A DNA stretch of 64,000 nt from Brevibacterium siliguriense (GTDB taxonomy: Bacteria > Actinomycetota > Actinomycetes > Actinomycetales > Brevibacteriaceae), in contig NZ_LT629766.1 of assembly GCF_900105315.1 (NCBI RefSeq), positions 3,906,001 through 3,970,000 of the forward strand, in the 5' to 3' direction. A program made the position numbers and the translations under genes. The stretch's first letter is position 1. Each line of letters opens with the position of its first letter. Of the stretch, positions 50,501-58,026 are shown in pieces. The notes beneath the pieces are model-generated. The model was not told where the DNA came from and did no database searches. It worked only from the letters and a program-made list of their open reading frames with translations.

Positions 50501-51898
50501 TCAGCCGTTCCCGTTATCTCCCGATCGTCCGTGTTCTGTCCCTGTGGGGATCCCGATCACAACCGGTTCCGCAGGTCCGCAGCATCCGGCTGCGTCTTCT
50601 GGTGCTTCGGCCGGCGCATCACATGAGGTTCCGGTATCGGCTGAGCACACTCCGGTCTCCGGCAGAACAAGTTCGATCCTGTCGGCTGCCTCCTGGTCCC
50701 CGACGATCGCCGCGACAACTGAACGGACCTGCTCGTAACCGGTGGACATAAGGAACGTGGGGGCGCGTCCATAGGACTTCATGCCCACGATGTAGAAATT
50801 CGGCTCCGGATGTTCCAGCGCCCGGGCACCATGCGGCGGGACCGTTCCGCAGCTGTGATATTCGGGATCGATGAGCGGACCCAACTGCCGCGGAGCTTCG
50901 ACAATCGGATCGAGGTCGAGTCGGATCTCACGCAAGAACCCCAGGTCGGACCGGAAGCCGGCGGCTGGGACGACCCTGTCGGCATGGAGCGTCACCGACT
51001 CGCCGCCACTCTCCGCAGCTACGGTGCTACGGCCGTCGGTGGCGAAGCCTGTGATCGTCGTCGAGGCATGCACGTCGATGACTCCGGTCTCAACAAGGTG
51101 ACGAAGTCGTGTCCCCAGGGCTCCGCGAGCCGGCAGTCCGTCCAGGTCTTCTCCGCCGTAGACCGATGTCGGATCTGCGCGCCTGAGTACCCAGCCGATT
51201 CGCGTACCCGGCACATCCGCACGCAGCTCGGCCAGAACCAAGAGCGTGTTCGCCGCCGAATGGCCTCCACCGACGACAAGGGTCCGCCGCCCGGCGAACT
51301 GCTCACGGTCGCGGCCAGTCACATCGGGCAGAGGCGAGGTGACGAACCCGCTGCGACGAGCCTCGACTTCGCCGGTCGCGGCGAGACCGGACTGCCCGAG
51401 CGGGTTCGGGCTCTCCCATGTCCCCGAAGCATCGATAACCGCCCTGACCTGGAAATCCGCCGATGTTCCAGCTGAGCTCCGAGTGCGAATAAGGAAAGGA
51501 GTCGATTCGCGTTGCGCGGTGCCTGTCCGATCCATCCCTACTCGGCTCACCGCCACAACCCGCGTATCTGTGCGGATGGCGTCCCGGAGTTCAGCGGTCT
51601 CGGCCAGCGGACTGAGGTAGTCCCGGATGAGTTCGTCACCTGTCGGCAGGTACTCTCCTATTGGTTCCTGCCAACCGGTGGGTGCCAGCAGGATGCGGGC
51701 CGCTTCGTCGATGTTGTATTTCCATGGAGAGAACAACCCGATATGTCCCCACTCGGCCACTGCCGCCGCAACGGTGGATCCAGCCTCGAGGACGAGCGGT
51801 CGGATCCCGCGTCGAACGAGCTGGGCAGCAGCTGCGAGGCCGACAGGTCCGGAACCGATCACGGCTACCGGCAGATCTGCGAGCGCGAAATCAGTCAT
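50501..51898 (-). CDS. FAD/NAD(P)-dependent oxidoreductase of the arsenic operon (ArsO-like)
   Basis: 465-residue flavoprotein. FAD motif VIGSGPVGLAAAAQL at the N-terminus, EWGHIGLFSPWKYNID, the NADPH motif VVGGGHSAANTLL in the middle and VIDASGTW. It is the third gene of the Acr3/ArsC operon, overlapping ArsC by eight bases, a position where actinobacterial ars operons often carry such an enzyme, thought to modify arsenicals. The last 40 residues are an unusual extension with several Cys (CSADTGTSC, GCC) that could bind metalloid. Exact reaction is not established from the sequence. Confidence 0.85.
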   Translation of the reverse strand: MTDFALADLPVAVIGSGPVGLAAAAQLVRRGIRPLVLEAGSTVAAAVAEWGHIGLFSPWKYNIDEAARILLAPTGWQEPIGEYLPTGDELIRDYLSPLAETAELRDAIRTDTRVVAVSRVGMDRTGTAQRESTPFLIRTRSSAGTSADFQVRAVIDASGTWESPNPLGQSGLAATGEVEARRSGFVTSPLPDVTGRDREQFAGRRTLVVGGGHSAANTLLVLAELRADVPGTRIGWVLRRADPTSVYGGEDLDGLPARGALGTRLRHLVETGVIDVHASTTITGFATDGRSTVAAESGGESVTLHADRVVPAAGFRSDLGFLREIRLDLDPIVEAPRQLGPLIDPEYHSCGTVPPHGARALEHPEPNFYIVGMKSYGRAPTFLMSTGYEQVRSVVAAIVGDQEAADRIELVLPETGVCSADTGTSCDAPAEAPEDAAGCCGPAEPVVIGIPTGTEHGRSGDNGNG

Positions 51899-52373
51899 TG
51901 GGAGCCGCCTCGGCGATGCGGTTTGACGTGGTCTTCGAAGGTGTCGGTTTCGTCCCCGTGTCGGAAGCGAGGTCGGCGATCAGCGCTTCGACCCTGGTCC
52001 GGATCTCATCCCGAATGCGGCGCACCGATTCCAGGCCCTGACCTGCGGGATCATCCAAATCCCAGACCTCGTACCGTGTGCCCGGAAAGATCGGGCAGGT
52101 GTCGCCGCAGCCCATGGTGACCACGGCATCGGAGGTGCGCACCGTGTCTGCATCAAGGAGAGTCGGGCTGTTTCGGGAGATGTCGATGCCGACCTCGCTC
52201 ATCGCATCGATGGCAACCGGATTGAGCGCATCGGCCGGAGCGCTGCCAGCGGATCGGACTTCGATGCGCTCGCCGGCCAACTCGCGGAGGAATCCGGCCG
52301 CCATTTGGGATCTGCCGGCGTTGTGCACACAGACGAAGAGGACACTCGGCTTAGGCGTTGGCGTGGGACTCAT
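51891..52373 (-). CDS. arsC: Arsenate reductase, low-molecular-weight phosphatase type
   Basis: 160 residues. Reduces arsenate to arsenite. Active-site loop CVHNAGRSQMA with the first Cys, the second redox pair in TMGCGDTCPIFPG, and VWDLDDPAGQ with the conserved Asp-Pro. The two late Cys match thioredoxin- or mycothiol-coupled enzymes; which reductant serves cannot be read. The last 25 residues are a Thr/Ser/Pro tail. Its start overlaps the Acr3 stop by four bases. Confidence 0.95.
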   Translation of the reverse strand: MSPTPTPKPSVLFVCVHNAGRSQMAAGFLRELAGERIEVRSAGSAPADALNPVAIDAMSEVGIDISRNSPTLLDADTVRTSDAVVTMGCGDTCPIFPGTRYEVWDLDDPAGQGLESVRRIRDEIRTRVEALIADLASDTGTKPTPSKTTSNRIAEAAPND

Positions 52374-53467
52374 GCTCGACTCATCCCTTGGTCAGTAACG
52401 GACGGGAAGAAACGGGGTCGCGCCCAGAGTGCGACGTAGACCAGCGCAACGAGGATGGGCACCTCGATGAGCGGACCGACGACTCCGGCGAGCGCCTGCC
52501 CCGAGGCGACGCCATACGTCCCGATCGCCACTGCGATAGCGAGTTCGAAGTTGTTTCCGGCAGCGGTGAAAGCCAAGGTCGTCGTCTTCCCATAACCGAG
52601 GTTCAGTGCCTTGCCGACGACCATCCCGACAGCGAAGACGACGACGAAGTAGACGAGCAGAGGCACGGCGATGCGGGCGACATTGCCCGGGTCAGAGGTG
52701 ATCTCATCACCCTGGAAGGCGAAGAGCACGACGATGGTGAAGAGCAGCCCGTACAGCGCCCACGGCCCGACTCTGGGGAGGAATCGATCTTCGTACCACT
52801 GACGTCCCTTCGTCTTCTCCCCCACCGTGCGTGTGAGGAACCCGGCGAGAAGCGGAATTCCGAGGAAGACGAGGACGCTGAGGGTGATCGCCCAGAAGGA
52901 GAATTCGCTGCTGGTCGTCGGCAGCCCCAGCAGGCTCGGCAGCCACTGGAGGTAGAACCAGCCGAGGAGTCCGAAAGCGAGAACCTGGAACACGGAGTTG
53001 ATGGCCACGAGTACGACGGCGGCCTCGCGGTCGCCACACGCCAGGTCATTCCAGATGAGAACCATGGCGATGCACCTGGCCAGACCGACGATGATCAATC
53101 CGGTGCGGTATTCGGGCAGGTCGGGAAGGAAGAGCCAGGCGAGCGCGAACATGAACGCCGGAGCCGCCAGCCAGTTGATGACCAGAGCCGTGACCATGAG
53201 CTTCTTGTCGCTCAGCACGTGTCCGGTCTCGTTGTACCGGACCTTGGCGAGCACCGGAAACATCATCACCAGGAGGCCGATGGCGGTCGGCAGGGATACG
53301 TCGGCGACCTTGACCGAGTCCAGAGTCTCGGCAACGCCAGGTACAAGCCTGCCCAACACCAGGCCCAGGGCCATGGCACCGATGATCCACAGCGGCAGGA
53401 ATCGGTCCAGCGTCGACATCTTCGCCGCCACCGGCGAATCGGCGTCGGCAGGCGCCGTGGAATGCAT
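52370..53467 (-). CDS. acr3: Arsenite efflux permease, Acr3 family
   Basis: Ten-helix exporter of 365 residues. Acr3 hallmarks: LPLWIIGAMALGLVLGRLVP, MMFPVLAKVRYNE, TGLIIVGLARCIAMVLIWND with the essential Cys in ARC, and FTAAGNNFELAIAVAIGTYG. ATG 53467 follows AGGGGG closely; the longer frame upstream runs into the regulator promoter. First gene of the operon Acr3, ArsC, flavoprotein; divergent from the ArsR repressor. Confidence 0.95.
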   Translation of the reverse strand: MHSTAPADADSPVAAKMSTLDRFLPLWIIGAMALGLVLGRLVPGVAETLDSVKVADVSLPTAIGLLVMMFPVLAKVRYNETGHVLSDKKLMVTALVINWLAAPAFMFALAWLFLPDLPEYRTGLIIVGLARCIAMVLIWNDLACGDREAAVVLVAINSVFQVLAFGLLGWFYLQWLPSLLGLPTTSSEFSFWAITLSVLVFLGIPLLAGFLTRTVGEKTKGRQWYEDRFLPRVGPWALYGLLFTIVVLFAFQGDEITSDPGNVARIAVPLLVYFVVVFAVGMVVGKALNLGYGKTTTLAFTAAGNNFELAIAVAIGTYGVASGQALAGVVGPLIEVPILVALVYVALWARPRFFPSVTDQGMSRA

Positions 53468-53548
53468 GGTCCCCCTTGAGGTCCGAATCGTATAGACGCC
53501 GCAGCCAGCTGCTGACGCATTGAAGTTCATCGATACGATAGGATCACA

Positions 53549-53572
53549 ATACATCGACAGGTGTCAATGTAT
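53549..53572. promoter_or_regulatory. ArsR operator
   Basis: 24-bp palindrome with arms ATACAT-c-GACA and TGTC-a-ATGTAT around a GG centre (one central mismatch per arm). It lies between Acr3 and ArsR and overlaps the earliest possible ArsR start codons. It has the form of ArsR/SmtB operators. Confidence 0.75.
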
Positions 53573-53587
53573 GGGCATAATGGAAGA

Positions 53588-53938
53588 GTGACCACACATC
53601 CAGCGCCCTCTCCGACACAGACGGACGACTGCCGCCCGTCGCTGACCGTCTCGCCGTTAAGCCTCGATGACGCTCAGGATTTCGCGCGCATCTTCAAGGC
53701 AGTGGCCGATCCGACTCGGTTACGCCTGGTCTCCCTCGTCGCCGCGCACGAGCAGCAGGAAGCCTGCGTCTGCGATCTCACAGAACCCGTCGGCCTCGGC
53801 CAGCCGACCGTCTCCCACCACCTGAAGATCCTCGTCGATGCCGGGGTCCTTCACCGTGAGAAGCGCGGAATCTGGTCGTACTACTCGCTCGAGGCGGACA
53901 CATTGAACCGACTGTCCGCATTTCTCTCCCCGGAGTGA
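53588..53938 (+). CDS. arsR: ArsR family arsenite-responsive repressor
   Basis: 116 residues from GTG 53588. Winged-helix core: FARIFKAVADPTRLRLVSLV, CVCDLTEPVGLGQPTVSHHL and LKILVDAGVLHREKRGIWSYY. The CVC pair in the recognition-helix region is the arsenite/antimonite sensor of classical ArsR. Starts at GTG 53561 or ATG 53567 would lie inside the operator palindrome, so the later GTG is preferred, though its GGAAGA is close. Represses the divergent Acr3 operon and itself until metalloid binds. Confidence 0.9.
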   Translation: MTTHPAPSPTQTDDCRPSLTVSPLSLDDAQDFARIFKAVADPTRLRLVSLVAAHEQQEACVCDLTEPVGLGQPTVSHHLKILVDAGVLHREKRGIWSYYSLEADTLNRLSAFLSPE

Positions 53939-53982
53939 GGGCTCAACGGCAAAGCAGGGAGCCCGCCCCACCTACCCGCACT

Positions 53983-54489
53983 TCACGCGTGCATCCGTGC
54001 GCCCTTCACCACCCGGTCGACACCGTTCTTCGCACCGCGCAGCGCCACCCCGACGAGGTTGAGTTCCTCGGCCGGGACACCCGCGACGGCAGCCCTGTTG
54101 GCTGCGTCGTGACCGGTGGAGAACAGTTCCTCGGTATAGATCGCCGTCGCCAATCCGCGCCCCATCGCCTTCGTCCGGATCGACCGCACCTTATCCGCAT
54201 CCGCCGTCATCACCATGACCGGCTGGCGCAGCATCGGCAGGTAGTCGTTGCCGTCGGCGTCCCGGTAGTTCTCCCCGACCAGGCCCTCATCGCTCGTGGC
54301 GATTCCGGACATGAGGAAGGCGGTGACGTTGAGTTCCTGCCACGGCTGCAGGTCGTCGCGAAGGATGACGACGACCTTGGTGTCGAACCGGACCGGAGCG
54401 GTGGGGTCGGTGGTTAGGTTCTCGGCGGTCGCCTCGGCGGGGGTGGGCTGACCTTCGGTCTGATCTGTGGAATTCGTGTTCTCGTGCAT
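53983..54489 (-). CDS. DUF2000 family protein
   Basis: About 168 residues. After a disordered, Thr/Glu-rich N-terminus the domain runs from RFDTKVVVILRDDLQPWQEL through NVTAFLMSGIA to LPMLRQPVMVMTADADKVR and GVALRGAKNGVDRVV, the DUF2000 pattern (peptidyl-tRNA hydrolase-like fold; function unknown). ATG 54489 is preferred because the longer frame would cross the start of the divergent AraC gene. It converges with ArsR, with 44 bases between ends. Confidence 0.85.
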   Translation of the reverse strand: MHENTNSTDQTEGQPTPAEATAENLTTDPTAPVRFDTKVVVILRDDLQPWQELNVTAFLMSGIATSDEGLVGENYRDADGNDYLPMLRQPVMVMTADADKVRSIRTKAMGRGLATAIYTEELFSTGHDAANRAAVAGVPAEELNLVGVALRGAKNGVDRVVKGARMHA

Positions 54490-54538
54490 GGATCCAGCGT
54501 CACCGATCCCCCACACCGCGGTCTTGTACATTTGTTGC

Positions 54539-55318
54539 ATGGTCGATGTCATCCGCGCGTGGCACCCGGCAGTCCCGCAGGTGCAGGAAGTTCTGCATGC
54601 GCGTTTCGACCATCACGCCTACCCCGCGCACACCCACGATTCGTGGACGGTGCTGCTCATCGACGACGGCGCCGTGACCTATGATCTCGACCGTCACGAC
54701 CACCTTGCCACTCCCGCAGCCGTGACTCTGCTGCCGCCGCAGGTGCCCCACGACGGCCGTTCCGCGCTGCCTGAGCAGGGCTTTCGCAAACGCGTGCTCT
54801 ACCTCGATCCTGGCTGGCTGCCACCTGCCACCATCAACGCTGTGACCGATTCGCCCACCCTGCTCGGCGCCGATGCGCTGAGCACCGTTACCGACATCCA
54901 CGCCGCCCTCGCCGATCCTGCCGATGCCTTCGCTGCCGAATGCGGAGTGCTGGCCCTGCGGGAGATCGCGAATTCCCGACTCGTCCCCGCCACCGAGACC
55001 GCGCCCGATGCGCCGCTTGCCCGACGTCTGCGCGAAATGCTCGATGATCGTCTGCTCGAGTCCTTCACCATCGCCGAGGCGGCCGCCGAGCTCGGTGCAC
55101 ACCGCAGCCACCTGGTGCGGGTGTTCACCACGACGTTCGGGATCGCACCCCACCGGTATGTCATCGGCCGCCGGGTCGACCGCGCCCGCAGGCTGCTCTT
55201 GACCGGTCGCTCTCCCGCCGAGGCGGCTGCAGAGTCAGGGTTTCACGATCAGGCCCATCTCACCCGCCATTTCCGGTCGACCTTGGGCACGACACCCGCC
55301 ATATTCTCCAGACGGTAG
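54539..55318 (+). CDS. AraC family transcriptional regulator
   Basis: 259 residues. The N-terminal half is a cupin sensor (HHAYPAHTHDSWTVLLIDDG with the His cluster; TLLPPQVPHDGR). The C-terminal double helix-turn-helix shows FTIAEAAAELGAHRSHLVRV, FGIAPHRYVIGRRVDRARRL and AAAESGFHDQAHLTRHFRST. ATG 54539 has no ribosome-binding site, so translation may be leaderless. Divergent from the DUF2000 gene with only 50 bases between starts, a pairing that suggests it controls that gene. Confidence 0.92.
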   Translation: MVDVIRAWHPAVPQVQEVLHARFDHHAYPAHTHDSWTVLLIDDGAVTYDLDRHDHLATPAAVTLLPPQVPHDGRSALPEQGFRKRVLYLDPGWLPPATINAVTDSPTLLGADALSTVTDIHAALADPADAFAAECGVLALREIANSRLVPATETAPDAPLARRLREMLDDRLLESFTIAEAAAELGAHRSHLVRVFTTTFGIAPHRYVIGRRVDRARRLLLTGRSPAEAAAESGFHDQAHLTRHFRSTLGTTPAIFSRR

Positions 55319-55353
55319 AGGGCGGAGCCGATATCGATTCGGCTCTGCCCTCT
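55317..55353. terminator. Bidirectional terminator between AraC and the surface-protein gene
   Basis: 15-bp stem with one mismatch (55317-55331 with 55339-55353) and a seven-base loop, beginning at the AraC stop and 25 bases after the leftward surface-protein stop. Confidence 0.8.
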
Positions 55354-55377
55354 GCTCGGATCAGCTACGAGACTGCA

Positions 55378-57537
55378 TCACAGCATGTCGGTCTTCCGTC
55401 GCCGCGATACGAGGATAGCGGCGATTCCGCCCCCAACGAGGAGCACGCCGAGGAGGCCGAACGTCATCGCTCCGGCGGCGCCTGTCCTCGGCAGATGAGA
55501 GCCGTCGCTGCTGGAGTCGGTCCCACCACTGGGGCTCCCTCCGGAGTCGCTCGCGGATCCGTCTGCTGAAGTGTTTCCGGACTTCGACGTGCTCGACGCA
55601 GCGCTGTCAGCGTTCGAGTTCGTCGCAGCCGAGTCATCAGCCTCTGGATCAGCTGCGGCCGAGTCGTCAGCACCCGGATCAGTTGCCGCGTCAGCACCTG
55701 GGTCGGTTGATGCCTTGGCATCGGCGCTCGTCGCTGCCTTGGCATCGGCGTTCGTCGCTGCCGTGTCCTGACCGTCCGAATCGGCAGTGGCGTCTACGTC
55801 AATATCCTTTGACCCCTCGTCCTTGGCGTCCGGGTCAGTCGAAGCATCGTCACCAGCGTCAGGATCGCTCGAGGCTTCGGCATCTGACTCCTTCGATGCT
55901 TCGGCCTCGGCATTCACGTCGGACGAAGTGTCCGGATCTGACGATGCATCCGCATCAGGCGACGCGTCCAAATCAGCGTCCGCATCAGGATCAGTAGAAG
56001 CATCCGGGTCAGTCGATGCATCCGCATCAGGCGACGCATCCAGATCAGCGTCCGCATCAGGATCAGTGGAAGCGTCCACGTCTGAGCCCGGATCTGCAGA
56101 GGCTTCGCCATCCGGATCGGTACCGACTCCGACATCCTTCTTGTTGACGATGTCGGAGAATGCCACGTCCCGCTTCTCGCCGGCGATCGTCACGGTCTGC
56201 GTCTCGTCCGTGAGCACAAATCCGTCGGGAGCGCGGGTCTCCGTGATGGTGTAGTCGCCCCAGGCCAAGTCGGTCACTTCGAACTGCCCGACCGCCTCGT
56301 CAGCGTCGAGCTCTCCGTTGTCGGCCACGACGAAGTCCTCGCCGTCCGGGCCCGTCAGGGTGAATTCCGCACCGGCGAGCGCTTCGCCGTCCTCGTCGAC
56401 CTTCTTCCAGCTCAGTGCTCCGGGGATCTGCTCGTTGACGAGCCGACAGGTGATGATCGCGTCCGTGTCGACAGTCTCGGTCAATTCGAAACCGTCGGCG
56501 ATGTTTCTGGTGCCGACGTCACGTCCGTCGGCGGTGCAGACCGCGTTCGAACCGGACTGCTGCTGAAGCCGGTAGCCTTCCTGCTGCTTCTCCGAGGCCC
56601 GCACCCCTTCTGCCGGGGTCGTCAGTTTGAAGCTCACCGTCCCGTCTGCATCGGTGGTCTTCTCAACTCCGTCCACCGAATCCGGGGACGAGATCGTCCA
56701 GCCCTCGCCTGGATATTTCGCGGAATTCTTCGCATGTTCGCCGGCCCCAGGGTCGATGAGTTTGGTGACGTTGAGAGTGCCTCGGCAGCTCTTCGTGGCG
56801 ATCTCACGGAGCTGCTCGGCCAACTCGGAATAGTCCGAGACCACATAGTAGTCGTCTCCTGAGTTCTGGCCCGAGACCAGCTTGATGTTGCCCTCGTTGA
56901 TCTCGCTGCCCACTCCCAAACCGACGACCTTGGTGCCCTGAGATTTCAGCGCATTCGCCGATTCGATGGCCTTGTCGATGTCGATCTGATCGGTTCGCGT
57001 ACCGCGGTCGGTATTGCCGCGTTCGGACCCCGGCACCCCGTATGCCGTGGGCTTGCCGTCGGTGACGAACAGTACCAAGTCGTGGTTCGTGCCGCCCAAC
57101 TGCCCCAACCCGCGGTCCCAGTTCGTGCCTCCTGAGTTCTGGGGAACCCGCCGAAGTGCGTCGATCTGCTTGTTGAGTTCATCGACTGATTCCGAAGTTG
57201 CGACAGACGTGCTGGTGATCGGTTCGTTGGTGCCGTCGGGTCCGAATGTCGCAAACGAGTTGACAGACACTCTGCTCGGAGTCCCCGAGAGGCCGCTGGC
57301 GACAGATTTGGCCGCCGACTTCGAATCGTCGACGTCTCGATCGGACAGCGAATTCGACAAGTCGAGGACCACTCCGATATCGAGGCCGCATTTATCGGCC
57401 AGTGAGGGGTTCGGCAGTGGTTCTGCCGCGGCCTGTGCCGGCGCGACGGATGCACCGAGGAATGCGAACGAAGCAAGAACAGACGATGCGAGGATCGCCG
57501 CTCCGTGCTTCGTCAGAGGAGGTCGCTTCAGGGACAA
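55378..57537 (-). CDS. LPXTG-anchored surface protein with vWA and Cna-B-like domains
   Basis: 719 residues. A signal peptide (cleavage after AQA, about 37) leads into a von Willebrand A domain with the MIDAS motif DLSNSLS (about 55-62), followed by VLFVTDGKPT and VVGLGVGSE. Two prealbumin/SpaA-type repeats follow (GWTISSPDSVDG; LTGPDGEDFVV, GDYTITETRAPDGFVL). Residues about 465-660 are an Asp/Ala/Ser stalk including a 24-residue repeat. The end is LPRTG (682-686), a membrane helix and SRRRK, for sortase anchoring. The domain order resembles adhesins or pilus-tip proteins. Divergent from the membrane-tethered sigma factor. Confidence 0.93.
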   Translation of the reverse strand: MSLKRPPLTKHGAAILASSVLASFAFLGASVAPAQAAAEPLPNPSLADKCGLDIGVVLDLSNSLSDRDVDDSKSAAKSVASGLSGTPSRVSVNSFATFGPDGTNEPITSTSVATSESVDELNKQIDALRRVPQNSGGTNWDRGLGQLGGTNHDLVLFVTDGKPTAYGVPGSERGNTDRGTRTDQIDIDKAIESANALKSQGTKVVGLGVGSEINEGNIKLVSGQNSGDDYYVVSDYSELAEQLREIATKSCRGTLNVTKLIDPGAGEHAKNSAKYPGEGWTISSPDSVDGVEKTTDADGTVSFKLTTPAEGVRASEKQQEGYRLQQQSGSNAVCTADGRDVGTRNIADGFELTETVDTDAIITCRLVNEQIPGALSWKKVDEDGEALAGAEFTLTGPDGEDFVVADNGELDADEAVGQFEVTDLAWGDYTITETRAPDGFVLTDETQTVTIAGEKRDVAFSDIVNKKDVGVGTDPDGEASADPGSDVDASTDPDADADLDASPDADASTDPDASTDPDADADLDASPDADASSDPDTSSDVNAEAEASKESDAEASSDPDAGDDASTDPDAKDEGSKDIDVDATADSDGQDTAATNADAKAATSADAKASTDPGADAATDPGADDSAAADPEADDSAATNSNADSAASSTSKSGNTSADGSASDSGGSPSGGTDSSSDGSHLPRTGAAGAMTFGLLGVLLVGGGIAAILVSRRRKTDML
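55943..56078. repeat. 72-bp tandem repeat in the stalk of the surface protein
   Basis: Two nearly identical units starting at 55943 and 56015, the second diverging near its end. Each encodes a 24-residue Asp/Ala/Ser unit (DASTDPDADADLDASPDADA core). Copy number may vary between strains and alter stalk length. Confidence 0.75.
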
Positions 57538-58026
57538 GGTTCTTCTCCTTCAGAAGAGGCCGTCACCTGCGCATTCGACGAATGCCAGATGATCGGATGC
57601 ACTGACTATGGGGTCGTGAGGCGGCCCTGCAGCCACGTGGTTCAGCAGGGCCGCCTCGGACGAGTCCGGGACTCGGAGGGGACCCGAATCGGCTGTTGAC
57701 TAACTGCCGGCTCAGGCTCGGAGCGATCGTGGATCTTGACCTCTCCATAGGCTGAGACCTCTGCGCAATCGATTTCGTTCGCGAGTTCCAGAAGTTTTTC
57801 TCTGCGACACGGCAAACAAGACCGCATCGGAAAGACACCTCTTCTCCTTCGGCTGACATTTCGAGCTCACAGCACCGGGTTACGAATGTTTGGGACGCCG
57901 AGAACTTCTCCTGTAGAGTTTCAGCACTCCCCGTGAAATACCCCGAACTGTTCCCCGAATCACAGTTGAGGTCCCCATGCAGATTCAACGCCGACTTCCG
58001 CGCCTTACTTTCGAGACGATAAGACG
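57538..58026. other. 489-bp divergent region between surface protein and sigma factor
   Basis: Lower GC than neighbouring genes. Small open frames on the minus strand (for example 57642-57827) lack convincing codon bias, so none is called. A 13-bp perfect stem with a 14-base loop is present at 57618-57657. Confidence 0.5.
57618..57657. terminator. Stem-loop in the divergent region
   Basis: Perfect 13-bp stem (57618-57630 with 57645-57657). A terminator upstream of both divergent genes is unexpected; it could end an unrecognised small transcript or act in the 5' leader of the surface-protein mRNA. Confidence 0.45.
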
